Positions 1-6,570 are shown, counted from the first letter of the stretch. The stretch is DNA of 7,261 nucleotides from Candidatus Methanophagales archaeon (GCA_030668065.1 DAOUUS010000075.1:1-7261); one strand, 5' to 3'. The notes: generated from the sequence alone by a model not told the origin. Made by a program: numbers and translations.

Positions 1-148
1 CATCCACCGCATCCTGTATCTTCGTAAAGTTTATCCCCGCGCCACCGTCATCATCCACATACCACGTATCCGCCGACGTTGTGCCCACCAATACCAACAT
101 AGTAACAGCAAAACAAACCAATACGAGCCAATATCTAAACTTTCCCAT
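1..148 (-). CDS. Secreted beta-helix / NosD-like surface protein, 5' end only
   Basis: This is the first 49 codons of a gene that leaves the window at its left edge. Reading the minus strand from ATG at 148-146 gives MGKFRYW, then a hydrophobic stretch (residues 8-22) and TTSA|DT, which is a good signal peptide with cleavage near residue 26. The mature start reads DTWYVDDDGG, followed by a stretch ending IQDAVD (residues 44-49). From family knowledge, this opening is typical of archaeal and bacterial exported right-handed beta-helix proteins (NosD/pectin-lyase fold, often with PKD domains). The protein is therefore probably cell-surface or S-layer associated. A purine-rich GCGGGGGAAAG lies 5-15 bases before the ATG and may serve as the ribosome binding site; a TATA box lies about 52 bp upstream, so the mRNA has a short leader. 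The rest of the protein is not visible, so the function is unknown. Confidence 0.75.
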   Translation of the reverse strand, partial: MGKFRYWLVLVCFAVTMLVLVGTTSADTWYVDDDGGAGINFTKIQDAVD

Positions 149-196
149 TTCTCTTTCCCCCGCCCTTTAGCTTAATCTAATAACCGGTATCCCCTC

Positions 197-204
197 TTTA
201 TAAA
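197..204 (-). promoter_or_regulatory. TATA box for the secreted protein gene (symmetric)
   Basis: TTTATAAA is preceded on the minus strand by the purine-rich GGAAAAG, which fits a TFB-recognition element. Its centre is about 52 bp before the ATG at 148, which predicts a transcript start near 175 and a leader of about 27 nt holding the G-rich ribosome binding site. The box is a perfect palindrome, so it could also fire rightwards towards the lhr side. The element is seen; its use is inferred. Confidence 0.5.
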
Positions 205-262
205 CTTTTCCATTTCTGTCCGTAAAGTCTGTACATTCTTGGGGATGGCATAGAACACTATC

Positions 263-442
263 ATGGCTACCTGGCTAACGACTATGAAAGCAGTGCGGAG
301 CAAACACACAATGAGAAAAGCAGGAGGTTGCGGATCGAGAATTTATTTAATGATTTCATATTCTTATAAGGAAAAGCATAAGATGGTTGTTGAGTCACGG
401 CTGAGGAAGCTTGATGAATCAGGCAGAAATAGAATAAAATAG
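263..442 (+). CDS. Possible 59-aa small ORF overlapping a GTG upstream of lhr
   Basis: An open frame from ATG 263 to TAG 440-442 encodes 59 residues, beginning MATWLTTMKAV and ending RLRKLDESGRNRIK. It is basic, with no recognised domain. Further in-frame ATGs lie at 284, 311, 350 and 383. The stop overlaps the GTG at 442 (TAGTG), and that GTG is in frame with lhr, a layout seen in translationally coupled pairs. TATA-like stretches at 341-349 (ATTTATTTA) and 363-369 (CTTATAA) could start a transcript near 371-392. That would drop the first four starts and leave only a 19-codon version from ATG 383. The coding evidence is weak and this may simply be the lhr leader. Nothing else is visible between 205 and 441. 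Confidence 0.25.
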   Translation: MATWLTTMKAVRSKHTMRKAGGCGSRIYLMISYSYKEKHKMVVESRLRKLDESGRNRIK

Positions 443-453
443 TGGTCAAAGCC

Positions 454-3288
454 ATGAACACATTCTCTTTGCTCAATGCGCAGATTCAAGAGGTATTAAA
501 AACGAGATTTGCGTCACCCACGGAACCACAGGAATTGGGCATCCCACCCATTTTAGCGGGTAATGACGTATTGCTCATAGCACCCACGGGTTTCGGGAAG
601 ACAGAAGCGGCTATTCTACCTGTGTTCCACCAGATATTAGAGGCGAAAGAACATGCAAGTGGCATTTCCGTGCTTTATATCACGCCGTTACGTGCTTTAA
701 ACCGTGACATGCTTCTACGATTAGAGAAATGGGGCGCAGCACTCGGTATTAACATAGAGGTGAGACACGGCGACACAACCGCGTATAAAAGACGGCAACA
801 AGCATTAAAACCGCCTGACGTCCTTATCACAACACCAGAAACGGTACAGGCAATTTTACTGGGTAAACGGCTGCGGGAGAGTCTAAAATCGGTGCGGCAT
901 GTGATAATAGACGAAGTACATGAATTGGCTAATTGTAAACGAGGCGCACAGCTTGCGATTGCGTTAGAACGAATAGCAGTGCTTGCAGACGATTTCCAGC
1001 GAATATGCTTGTCCGCAACAGTAGGCAACCCGGAAGAAGTAGCGAAGTTCTTTTCACGGCATAAAGAAATGCGGGTGGTGAACACTGTCTCCACAAAAGC
1101 GATGAAAATAGCTGTTTTGAGTCCGAGCAGCACGAAAAAAGACGTGTTGTCGGCAAAGAAATTAGGCGTTGATCCCGCAGTGTTCGCGCATGTAAAAGCC
1201 ATAAAGAAGGTGGTAAAAGCGCGTAAATCGTGCTTGATCTTTGTGAACACACGTAGAGCAGCGGAGATGCTTGCAGCGCTCATAAACAAGTTTGAACCTG
1301 GGCTAATCGGTGTTCATCATGGATCGCTGTCACGGGAGATGAGAATAGAAGCCGAGGAAAAAATAAAAACCGGAGAGATAAAAGGCTTGATTTGTACCAG
1401 TTCCATGGAACTCGGAATTGACATCGGCTCAATTGATATGGTGATTCAGTACGCATCGCCACGTGAAGTAACGAGATTGGTGCAAAGAGTAGGTCGTGCT
1501 TCTCATTCGTTCCAAAGAACGTCTTCAGGCAAGATCATTGCTCTTACTCCAGACGACGTGGCAGAATCGTTAGTGATTGCAAGAAGAGCGAAGTCCGGCG
1601 AAATAGAGGCTATTAAGCTAAAAGAACGCTCGTTGGATGTCTTAGCAAACCAGATTTGCGGTGTGCTACTGGATTTTGGCATGGTTCCGCTGAATAAACT
1701 TCATGCTTTGATAACTCAGGCATACCCATTCAGAAACGTCTCTTTCGAGACTATGATGCGGGTGATAAAGCAATTAGAGGATGAATGGTTGGTAAGATTA
1801 GATGGTGAACTGCTAAGGCAGACAAAAAGCACGAGGATCTATTATTATGAGAATCTCTCGATGATCCCGGACGAGCGGAAATATAAGGTGTTTGATATAG
1901 TGACCGGTAAGCTGATCTGCATGCTGGATGAACGATTCGTGCTGAATTTCGCGACTACCGGTGCGTTGTTCGTTGCGAAGGGCGAGACGTGGCGAATAGT
2001 GGACCCTGATGTGGACGAGGATGGTGAGCAGATAAAAGTAGAACCCTGGGTGAAAAAAGTAGGCGAGATACCAAATTGGGAAGGCGAAGAGATACCCGTG
2101 CCTTTTGCCATTGCACAGGAAGTGGGAGATTTACGCGCTAAAATCGCGGCTTTTATCGTCTCAAACGAGACGTTAAAATTAGCGGAGGAACTGCAACAAG
2201 AATATGGGATGACCGCCAGTTCTTTTAAGCCGCTTATAGAACTAATAACTAAGCAAATTGCGGAGGGGTGTGTAGTGCCAACAGCGACTGAAATGGTCGT
2301 GGAACTGGCAAAAGACGGTACAGAGGTGGTATTAAACGCATGTTTCGGACATCTTGTGAACGAAACGTTTGGACGGGTGCTAATCGCGTTACTCGGCGCC
2401 CGCATCGGAGCGGACATCTCCATGGAGATAGACCCGTACCGGATAAAACTAAAATCTGGCAGAAAGATAACGAAAGAAGTATTGAAACTGACGCTGTGTT
2501 CAATCGAGCCCGAATTCGTGCGGGTAATAATCAAAACGACACTGAAAAATTCGTTTCTGTTTAAATGGGAATTGTTGAACGTGGCGAAGCGATTCGGCGC
2601 GCTGCAAAAGACTTTTGACAGAAGACAGATTTCTGCTGATAAGCTGGTAAAACTATTCTCAGACACGCCGATATACGAAGAGACGGTAATTGACGTTTTC
2701 GCGGATAAGCTGGATGTAGCGCGTACAGAGGAAGTGGTGAGTAAGATAAAATCGGGCGCGATAAGTGTATGTTTCTCCGCTCCTAGCCCTATTGGAACCG
2801 CCGGGTATTTGAGTTGGCGAGATATGCTGGCTGTGGACAGGGACGAGGGCTTAATTATAGATGCGCTGCGGAATAGGATTTTAAACGACCGTGTAATCTT
2901 ATTCTGTGTGAATTGCAAGAAATGGGACTCGGTACTGCGTGTAAAGACGATTATAGAATTAGGAGCGGACTTGCTCGTCTGCCCGTTCTGCAATTCGAGG
3001 TTGATTGCGGCATTGAAACCGTGGGAGAAGGAAGAACTAAAACTTGTGAAGAGGCGCGGCACCGATAGTGGAACAGAGAATACAGAGCGAGTGAAGAGGG
3101 TGTATCGAAATGCGAATCTGGTTCTGTCCCATGGCGTCCTCGCTGTGATTGCGCTTGCAGCACGAGGTGTAGGTCCGGAAGTGGCATCGAAGATAATACG
3201 GAAGTCTAAAGATGCCGATGTGTCGTTTTATCGTAATATACTGGAAGAAGAGAGGCGGTATACCAGGACAAAACGATTCTGGGCTTGA
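454..3288 (+). CDS. lhr: Lhr-type superfamily 2 ATP-dependent helicase
   Basis: A 944-residue Lhr-family helicase of the SF2 group, DNA/RNA unwinding enzymes linked to repair and RNA handling. Residues are numbered from ATG 454. All motifs are present in order: PTEPQ entry (22-26), Walker A APTGFGKT (43-50), TPLRALNRD (Ia, 77-85), DEVH (II, 153-156), SAT (III, 187-189), FVNTR (IV, 263-267), CTSSMELGIDIG (V, 314-325) and QRVGRASHS (VI, 344-352). The remainder matches the winged-helix and Lhr-core region. Near the C-terminus, CVNC (818, 821) and CPFC (843, 846) form a likely zinc ribbon, followed by a helix-hairpin-helix-like AARGVGPEVASKII (902-915). A GTG at 442 gives four more residues. ATG 454 is chosen because family members start close to the F..L helix; neither start has a clear ribosome binding site. 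The frame is intact and probably active. It converges with cdc6, 10 bp apart. Confidence 0.93.
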   Translation: MNTFSLLNAQIQEVLKTRFASPTEPQELGIPPILAGNDVLLIAPTGFGKTEAAILPVFHQILEAKEHASGISVLYITPLRALNRDMLLRLEKWGAALGINIEVRHGDTTAYKRRQQALKPPDVLITTPETVQAILLGKRLRESLKSVRHVIIDEVHELANCKRGAQLAIALERIAVLADDFQRICLSATVGNPEEVAKFFSRHKEMRVVNTVSTKAMKIAVLSPSSTKKDVLSAKKLGVDPAVFAHVKAIKKVVKARKSCLIFVNTRRAAEMLAALINKFEPGLIGVHHGSLSREMRIEAEEKIKTGEIKGLICTSSMELGIDIGSIDMVIQYASPREVTRLVQRVGRASHSFQRTSSGKIIALTPDDVAESLVIARRAKSGEIEAIKLKERSLDVLANQICGVLLDFGMVPLNKLHALITQAYPFRNVSFETMMRVIKQLEDEWLVRLDGELLRQTKSTRIYYYENLSMIPDERKYKVFDIVTGKLICMLDERFVLNFATTGALFVAKGETWRIVDPDVDEDGEQIKVEPWVKKVGEIPNWEGEEIPVPFAIAQEVGDLRAKIAAFIVSNETLKLAEELQQEYGMTASSFKPLIELITKQIAEGCVVPTATEMVVELAKDGTEVVLNACFGHLVNETFGRVLIALLGARIGADISMEIDPYRIKLKSGRKITKEVLKLTLCSIEPEFVRVIIKTTLKNSFLFKWELLNVAKRFGALQKTFDRRQISADKLVKLFSDTPIYEETVIDVFADKLDVARTEEVVSKIKSGAISVCFSAPSPIGTAGYLSWRDMLAVDRDEGLIIDALRNRILNDRVILFCVNCKKWDSVLRVKTIIELGADLLVCPFCNSRLIAALKPWEKEELKLVKRRGTDSGTENTERVKRVYRNANLVLSHGVLAVIALAARGVGPEVASKIIRKSKDADVSFYRNILEEERRYTRTKRFWA

Positions 3289-3306
3289 GGGGCCGAAATT
3301 AGCCCC
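3289..3306. terminator. Short inverted repeat between convergent lhr and cdc6 stops
   Basis: GGGGC at 3289-3293 pairs with GCCCC at 3302-3306 around an 8-base loop, directly after the lhr stop and across the cdc6 stop codon. It could fold in both transcripts. There is no adjacent T run, which is the usual archaeal termination signal, so a terminator role is only a possibility. Confidence 0.25.
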
Positions 3307-4525
3307 ACACAATGCCACTCTCGGATTCCACTTTAATAGACGCCGCTGGTTCAAGCGTAGTTTCGCCTGTTAAGGCTAACTGAATAGACTCCACGGGCAC
3401 AATCAAACTTATCTCTTTTGTACGTCCATATCTGCCTCGGTTTATAACCTTTGCAGTTAACAATCCTAAAATGTCCAATTCAGAAATCAAATCGGTAACA
3501 CGTCGTTGTGTTAATGCTTCTATGCTTAACTCAGCACAGATTTTCTGATACGTGGCATAAACCTCGCCACTGAATAAATAACGTTTCGCCGTTGCTTTAA
3601 TTAATATTATTATGGCGTTCAATAGTATTTTTGATTGCAGGGGCAACGTATTTACCACTTCTGCAATCCAGTGTTCTTCTATCTGTTCCTTTGCAAGCCT
3701 CACATGTTCCTGAGTTAGCTTTTTGGATTTCGTGCGGTCTGCAATTTCTGCTGCCACTCTTAGTAGGTCAAGGGCATATCTTACATCCCCCTGCTCTTGA
3801 ACAGCGAATTCCGCACATAACGGTATCACCGCATCACCTAACTGTGAAACATTGAACGCCTTTTTCGCCCTATCCTCTAAAATATCTATCAACTGGTAAG
3901 TATCATAAGGCAGAAATATTATTTCCTTCTCACACAACGCGGACCGCACCTCGGGTTCCTGTAGTTCCATAAAAGTCGAATCACCCGAAATACAGACCAC
4001 ACTTAATTTCGCATTAGTTAGCTCGCTGTTTACCCGCGAAAGGATATATAACGCTTCATCGCCTTTATTCGCCAATTTGTCCGCATCATCCACGATCACA
4101 ATCACGCATCTTTCTTCGGTATCTATCGCAGCCTTAAACTCTGAATATACCATATCGGTTGGCCAACCAATCATAGGGACGCGCTTATTGAATACCCGTG
4201 CAAGATAGGCAAAAACGCGATACTGAGTATCAAAGATCTCGCCGTTGATATACACGATAGTACATTTACGGCTTATCTTCTTACACATCGCCTCTAACTC
4301 CGTGCACACATATTTTACTGTCGCAGTCTTCCCAATCCCTTGCCCCCCGTGGATGAATACATTAGACGGTTTTTCCCCCTTCAGCGCGGGTGATAGCGCA
4401 GCCGCTAAAGTCTTGATTTGCTTCGTCCGATGTGGTAAATACGTACTGTCGTAGGTGGGATGAAGTACTTCTTTATCCTTGAAGAGCTCGCTTTCCGCGG
4501 TGAAATCTTGGAATATGTTATCCAT
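3299..4525 (-). CDS. cdc6: Orc1/Cdc6 replication initiator (AAA+ ATPase)
   Basis: A 408-residue Orc1/Cdc6-family protein, full length for archaeal members. It binds origin recognition boxes and helps load MCM. The N-terminal LHPTYDSTYLPHR (21-33) matches the family's 'Y.P..LPhRe' segment. Walker A is GGQGIGKT (60-67) and Walker B is VIVIVDDADK (141-150). The sensor 1 region is CISGDSTF (178-185), and sensor 2 is GDVRYALDLLR (246-256) with Arg249. The C-terminal winged helix runs from about 290 to 385, with recognition helix TQRRVTDLISELDILGLL (339-356) and intact wing GRYGRTKEI (364-372). Oddities: Walker B has Asp-Asp where the family usually has Asp-Glu, and sensor 1 has Gly where Asn is usual. 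This suggests a diverged paralogue with altered ATP hydrolysis. The ATG is preceded by TATA candidates 24 and 38 bp upstream, and the intergenic region before it carries an ORB-like element. Confidence 0.93.
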   Translation of the reverse strand: MDNIFQDFTAESELFKDKEVLHPTYDSTYLPHRTKQIKTLAAALSPALKGEKPSNVFIHGGQGIGKTATVKYVCTELEAMCKKISRKCTIVYINGEIFDTQYRVFAYLARVFNKRVPMIGWPTDMVYSEFKAAIDTEERCVIVIVDDADKLANKGDEALYILSRVNSELTNAKLSVVCISGDSTFMELQEPEVRSALCEKEIIFLPYDTYQLIDILEDRAKKAFNVSQLGDAVIPLCAEFAVQEQGDVRYALDLLRVAAEIADRTKSKKLTQEHVRLAKEQIEEHWIAEVVNTLPLQSKILLNAIIILIKATAKRYLFSGEVYATYQKICAELSIEALTQRRVTDLISELDILGLLTAKVINRGRYGRTKEISLIVPVESIQLALTGETTLEPAASIKVESESGIVWG

Positions 4526-4544
4526 CTTTGTAGTCCCTTTGGTA

Positions 4545-4566
4545 TCTATAAACTTAACCTTTTAAA
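4545..4566 (-). promoter_or_regulatory. cdc6 promoter: two TATA-like boxes
   Basis: On the minus strand TTTATAGA (4552-4545) is centred about 24 bp before the ATG, which would give a leaderless mRNA. TTTAAA (4566-4561) is centred about 38 bp before it, which would give a leader of about 12 nt carrying AAAGGGA as a weak ribosome binding site. The sequence cannot tell which is used. Confidence 0.45.
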
Positions 4567-4586
4567 TACATATGCTTTTCGGCTAT

Positions 4587-4599
4587 GTTTCCGATGGAG
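4587..4599 (-). promoter_or_regulatory. Origin recognition box-like element upstream of cdc6
   Basis: The minus strand reads CTCCATCGGAAAC, differing at two central bases from CTCCAGTGGAAAC, the core of the euryarchaeal mini-ORB as I recall it. It lies 62 bp upstream of cdc6, the usual place for an archaeal origin. The G-string that often follows a full ORB is absent (ATAGCCG instead), and I found no second clear copy in the 176-bp gap, so it may be an autoregulatory Orc1/Cdc6 site rather than an origin. Confidence 0.4.
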
Positions 4600-4701
4600 T
4601 TTTGTTGTACTGAGTTGGGGTTGTTGCAGCAAAAACCAATTACAAGAGGGTGTTACCCGCGTTTTGATGTGGATTATCTATGTTCTGCGTGGCATTTGCA
4701 G

Positions 4702-5739
4702 CTATTCACCCTGATATATTTTCCGCACGGGCCATGAGATTTCTATTCCTTCTTCATCGTAGCGCTTCTTCAACGCTTTTATGAACTCATGTGTGAGTAG
4801 GTATTTAGACGTCGGGTCCTTCGCACGCAGGATAATCGAGAACTCAATGTTCGAATCGCCAAATGTATGGTACCGGACGACAGGTTCAAAATCCGTAACC
4901 GCACCGGGAACTGCCACCTGGACCTCTTTTCCTGCTTCTATCGTAACTCGTTCCACCTCCTCTAGGTCCGAGTCGTAAGCCACACCGCATTGCACTAACA
5001 CCGACATCTCCAGCACCGGCAACGAATAATTCGTGATTATACTGCTCGCTAGTTTTGAATTGGGTATGATAACAAGCGTATTTGGCAGTGTTCTCAGCCG
5101 TGTGGATCGCCAGCTTATATCCTCGACAAAACCGGACAGACCACCTTCTATCTCGATAAAATCGCCATAATTTATTGGTTGGTCTGATATAATATGCAAG
5201 CCCGAGAAGATATTAGAAAGCGTATCCTGTAATGCCAGTGCTACTGCTAAACCGCCTAGCCCATAAGCCGCGATTAAAGGTGTTAATTTTATATCGAAGT
5301 AGTACATAATCACCAAAAACGCTAATATATAAACCAAAATGGTTATTACGTAGCTCATCAATTCCGGCATCTTCTCAAATCGCTCCTGCACCTTTAACCC
5401 TGCTTCTAACAGCACCCGTGCAATCTGGGATACTACTAAAGCCGCTAACAAAACAGAGCAGACAAAGAATATGTCGTCTATATACTTGGCATAGGGATCG
5501 AGCAGGGATAGCGATTGAAAAGCGAAATAAAGACCTCCAACTATGATATAAACATACACCGGTCTTATCAATATTTCCAGGATGGTGTCATCAATCTCAG
5601 TCTCTGTTTGCCGGGTAAGCGCCCGGACGTAGTTTATCAGGACATGATGAACCATTTGGGCAATAATAAGGGCGCAGCCAAATATTAAGACGAACAGGAA
5701 ATATTCATTATGAATCAAACTCTCTATTTCTGGTACCAT
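4702..5739 (-). CDS. MscS-family small-conductance mechanosensitive channel
   Basis: A 345-residue membrane channel of the MscS family, which opens under membrane tension to release solutes during osmotic downshock. Predicted helices lie at about 12-35, 57-80, 88-113, 128-148 and 152-180. The last contains the glycine/alanine-rich pore helix AAYGLGGLAVALALQDTLSN (157-176), the family signature. The cytoplasmic beta domain follows: GDFIEIEGGLSGFVEDISWR (192-211), RLRT (214-217) and IIPNSKLASSIITNYS (224-239). The C-terminal alpha/beta domain carries a segment from residue 308 (DPTSKYLL) to the end, with EGIEISWPVR at 330-339. The frame is complete, with five helices rather than the three of E. 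coli MscS. The start ATG has no ribosome binding site but has a TATA box 24 bp upstream, so a leaderless mRNA is likely. A minus-strand T5 (4635-4631), about 70 nt past the stop, is the nearest possible termination signal. Confidence 0.93.
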   Translation of the reverse strand: MVPEIESLIHNEYFLFVLIFGCALIIAQMVHHVLINYVRALTRQTETEIDDTILEILIRPVYVYIIVGGLYFAFQSLSLLDPYAKYIDDIFFVCSVLLAALVVSQIARVLLEAGLKVQERFEKMPELMSYVITILVYILAFLVIMYYFDIKLTPLIAAYGLGGLAVALALQDTLSNIFSGLHIISDQPINYGDFIEIEGGLSGFVEDISWRSTRLRTLPNTLVIIPNSKLASSIITNYSLPVLEMSVLVQCGVAYDSDLEEVERVTIEAGKEVQVAVPGAVTDFEPVVRYHTFGDSNIEFSIILRAKDPTSKYLLTHEFIKALKKRYDEEGIEISWPVRKIYQGE

Positions 5740-5759
5740 GTTTTTACCGTTTGTTATCG

Positions 5760-5767
5760 TATATAAA
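5760..5767 (-). promoter_or_regulatory. TATA box of the mscS-family gene (leaderless)
   Basis: TTTATATA on the minus strand is centred about 24.5 bp before the ATG at 5739, which places the transcript start at or next to the start codon. No ribosome binding site is present between them. A perfect 10-bp palindrome, AGGCATGCCT (5803-5812), lies about 36 bp further upstream and could be a regulator site. Confidence 0.55.
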
Positions 5768-5886
5768 GTATAAGGGAACTCTCAATAAATAAGTTTACCC
5801 AAAGGCATGCCTCTAATAACTCCTTAAGCGTTCTTTAAGACGAGCTAACAGTCACGGCGATTTTACTCTTCGCGGGGGCCCGCCGC

Positions 5887-6059
5887 TCATTTATTCTCGC
5901 TAATTCTTGTATCCCTTACATTGAACGAAGAAAACTTATGGCATTTTGGACATCGCATATATCTATTCTGCCCAACCGAATACTTGTAAGAGATGCCCCC
6001 GGTACCCAGCTATACTCGAACTCGTGGTTACATTTTGGGCATTTCAAAATGCTTTTCAT
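5887..6059 (-). pseudogene. Small CPKC zinc-ribbon protein gene, frameshifted
   Basis: From ATG 6059-6057 the minus strand encodes MKSILKCPKC, then a segment containing EFEYSWVPGASLTSIRLGR up to residue 31. The frame then derails (IDICDVQ...) and stops at 5916. In the -1 frame, starting at 5964, the sequence continues RYMRCPKCHKFSSFNVRDTR and ISENK to TGA at 5889-5887. Restoring one base at AGAAT|AGATAT (about 5967-5965) yields a continuous 57-residue protein with two CPKC knuckles (C7, C10 and a second pair about 29 residues later), i.e. a zinc ribbon. From memory, this layout (CPKC..EFEY.W..GAS...IRLG..RYM.CP.C...S.FNV) matches a family of short euryarchaeal proteins of unknown function. 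The promoter is intact: TATA at 6082-6089, 26.5 bp before the ATG, so leaderless. It may be a true pseudogene, a sequencing error, or less likely programmed frameshifting. Confidence 0.75.
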
Positions 6060-6081
6060 AGGTGGACTAATAATCAGTATT

Positions 6082-6089
6082 TATTTAAA
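6082..6089 (-). promoter_or_regulatory. TATA box of the zinc-ribbon gene (leaderless)
   Basis: TTTAAATA on the minus strand is preceded by purine-rich CAAAAGA (TFB-site-like) and centred 26.5 bp before the ATG at 6059. This is the ideal spacing for a leaderless archaeal transcript. The promoter looks intact although the gene is frameshifted. Confidence 0.55.
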
Positions 6090-6106
6090 TCTTTTGTTTT
6101 CTAATC

Positions 6107-6330
6107 TCAAGCCCCCGTCGCTACACCCTGCAATGATTCGGGGTATCCATATGCGTTTTTCATTATTTCTCTCGTAACTTTGGCGATTTTTGCGAGTCTA
6201 ACCACAGCCTTGATACTTTCGTTTCTCTTTCGAGTTCTTGGAAAACCACCTTGACGATAACATCGCGGGGCTCCTCGGAGAATCTTGCTTTGTAGTCACT
6301 ATACCCCGTACTTAAGTACGAGGCCTTCCT
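6107..6330 (-). pseudogene. Degraded coding stretch, frameshifted, unknown function
   Basis: One minus-strand frame is open from 6330 and contains DYKARFSEEPRDVIVKVVFQ then ELERE (to about 6223) before losing coding character and stopping at 6163. The next frame carries NESIKAVVRLAKIAKVTREI then MKNAYGYPESLQ and stops at TGA 6109-6107. Adding one A to the GAAACG run (about 6225-6220) joins them into one coherent charged, helical protein segment of about 70 residues. No start codon exists in the open part before the internal GTG at 6248-6246. Upstream, a third frame (KEGLVLKYGV, ending near 6300) looks coding, which hints at a second lesion. I do not recognise the family. The amino-acid composition looks like a real protein, but the alternative is chance open frames. 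Confidence 0.45.
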
Positions 6331-6345
6331 TTAAGCACGAGTGCC
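6304..6345. repeat. 14-bp palindrome and 19-bp-spaced TTAAGNACGAG repeats
   Basis: CGTACTTAAGTACG (6307-6320) is a perfect palindrome. With one mismatch pair it extends to 6304-6323. Its right half, TTAAGTACGAG (6312-6322), recurs as TTAAGCACGAG at 6331-6341, 19 bp on. A related TTAAGACGAG lies at 5835-5844. The repeats could be a protein-binding site or a remnant; no transposase or target-site duplication is visible. Confidence 0.4.
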
Positions 6346-6435
6346 GATGACTTAATCTACCTTTTTATCACAAGACTATAAACGCTTTTCGCTTCAATTT
6401 TTGATTACGCCCTCCAAAAAGTTTGTTATAACGCT

Positions 6436-6570
6436 TTATGTACCAGGTCTTGTGCGCTCTAAGTTTTCTTTTTCTGCATCTACCACAACCACAGCTACTG
6501 TATCAGCCTTCACGTAACCCTTCTGCCCCCATATATACTTTTCCACTACACCCCAACATTGCAGCGACAT
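6436..6570 (-). CDS. Possible 44-aa small ORF, unknown function
   Basis: From ATG 6570-6568 the minus strand reads MSLQCWGVVEKYIWGQ, continues KGYVKADTVAVVVVDAEK and ends ENLERTRPGT at TAA 6438-6436. The composition (alternating hydrophobics, then a charged tail) looks protein-like but I do not recognise it; it could be a remnant of a larger gene. In support, a TATA-like TTTAATTTAAG (6601-6591) is centred 26.5 bp before the ATG, giving a leaderless transcript. A T5 run on the minus strand (6420-6416) lies about 16 nt past the stop and could terminate it. Against it are its small size and the start lying inside a 7-bp hairpin. A competing frame from ATG 6580 gives MKKNVAAMLGCSGKVY and ends after 25 residues. 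No other gene is visible between 6346 and 6688. Confidence 0.3.
   Translation of the reverse strand: MSLQCWGVVEKYIWGQKGYVKADTVAVVVVDAEKENLERTRPGT

Noticed and set aside
282..476. A 64-codon minus-strand open frame with a signal-peptide-like start
   Set aside because: It begins inside the lhr coding region and runs antisense through its leader. No TATA box lies at the right distance.
675..1289. A 204-codon minus-strand open frame within the helicase motor region
   Set aside because: It is antisense to Walker and SF2 motifs that are clearly coding on the plus strand, and it has no domain of its own.
1845..3062. A 405-codon open frame on the minus strand inside the helicase gene
   Set aside because: It is antisense to a region with clear Lhr similarity, is Ser/Thr-rich with no recognisable domain, and its length follows from the codon use of the sense gene.
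5938..6177. A 79-codon plus-strand open frame
   Set aside because: It is the antisense image of the zinc-ribbon gene and the adjacent degraded frame, which have the better protein features and promoters.
6271..6280. CTCCTCGGAG as a second origin recognition box
   Set aside because: It lacks the GGAAAC end, is a simple palindrome, lies within the degraded coding stretch, and is far from cdc6.
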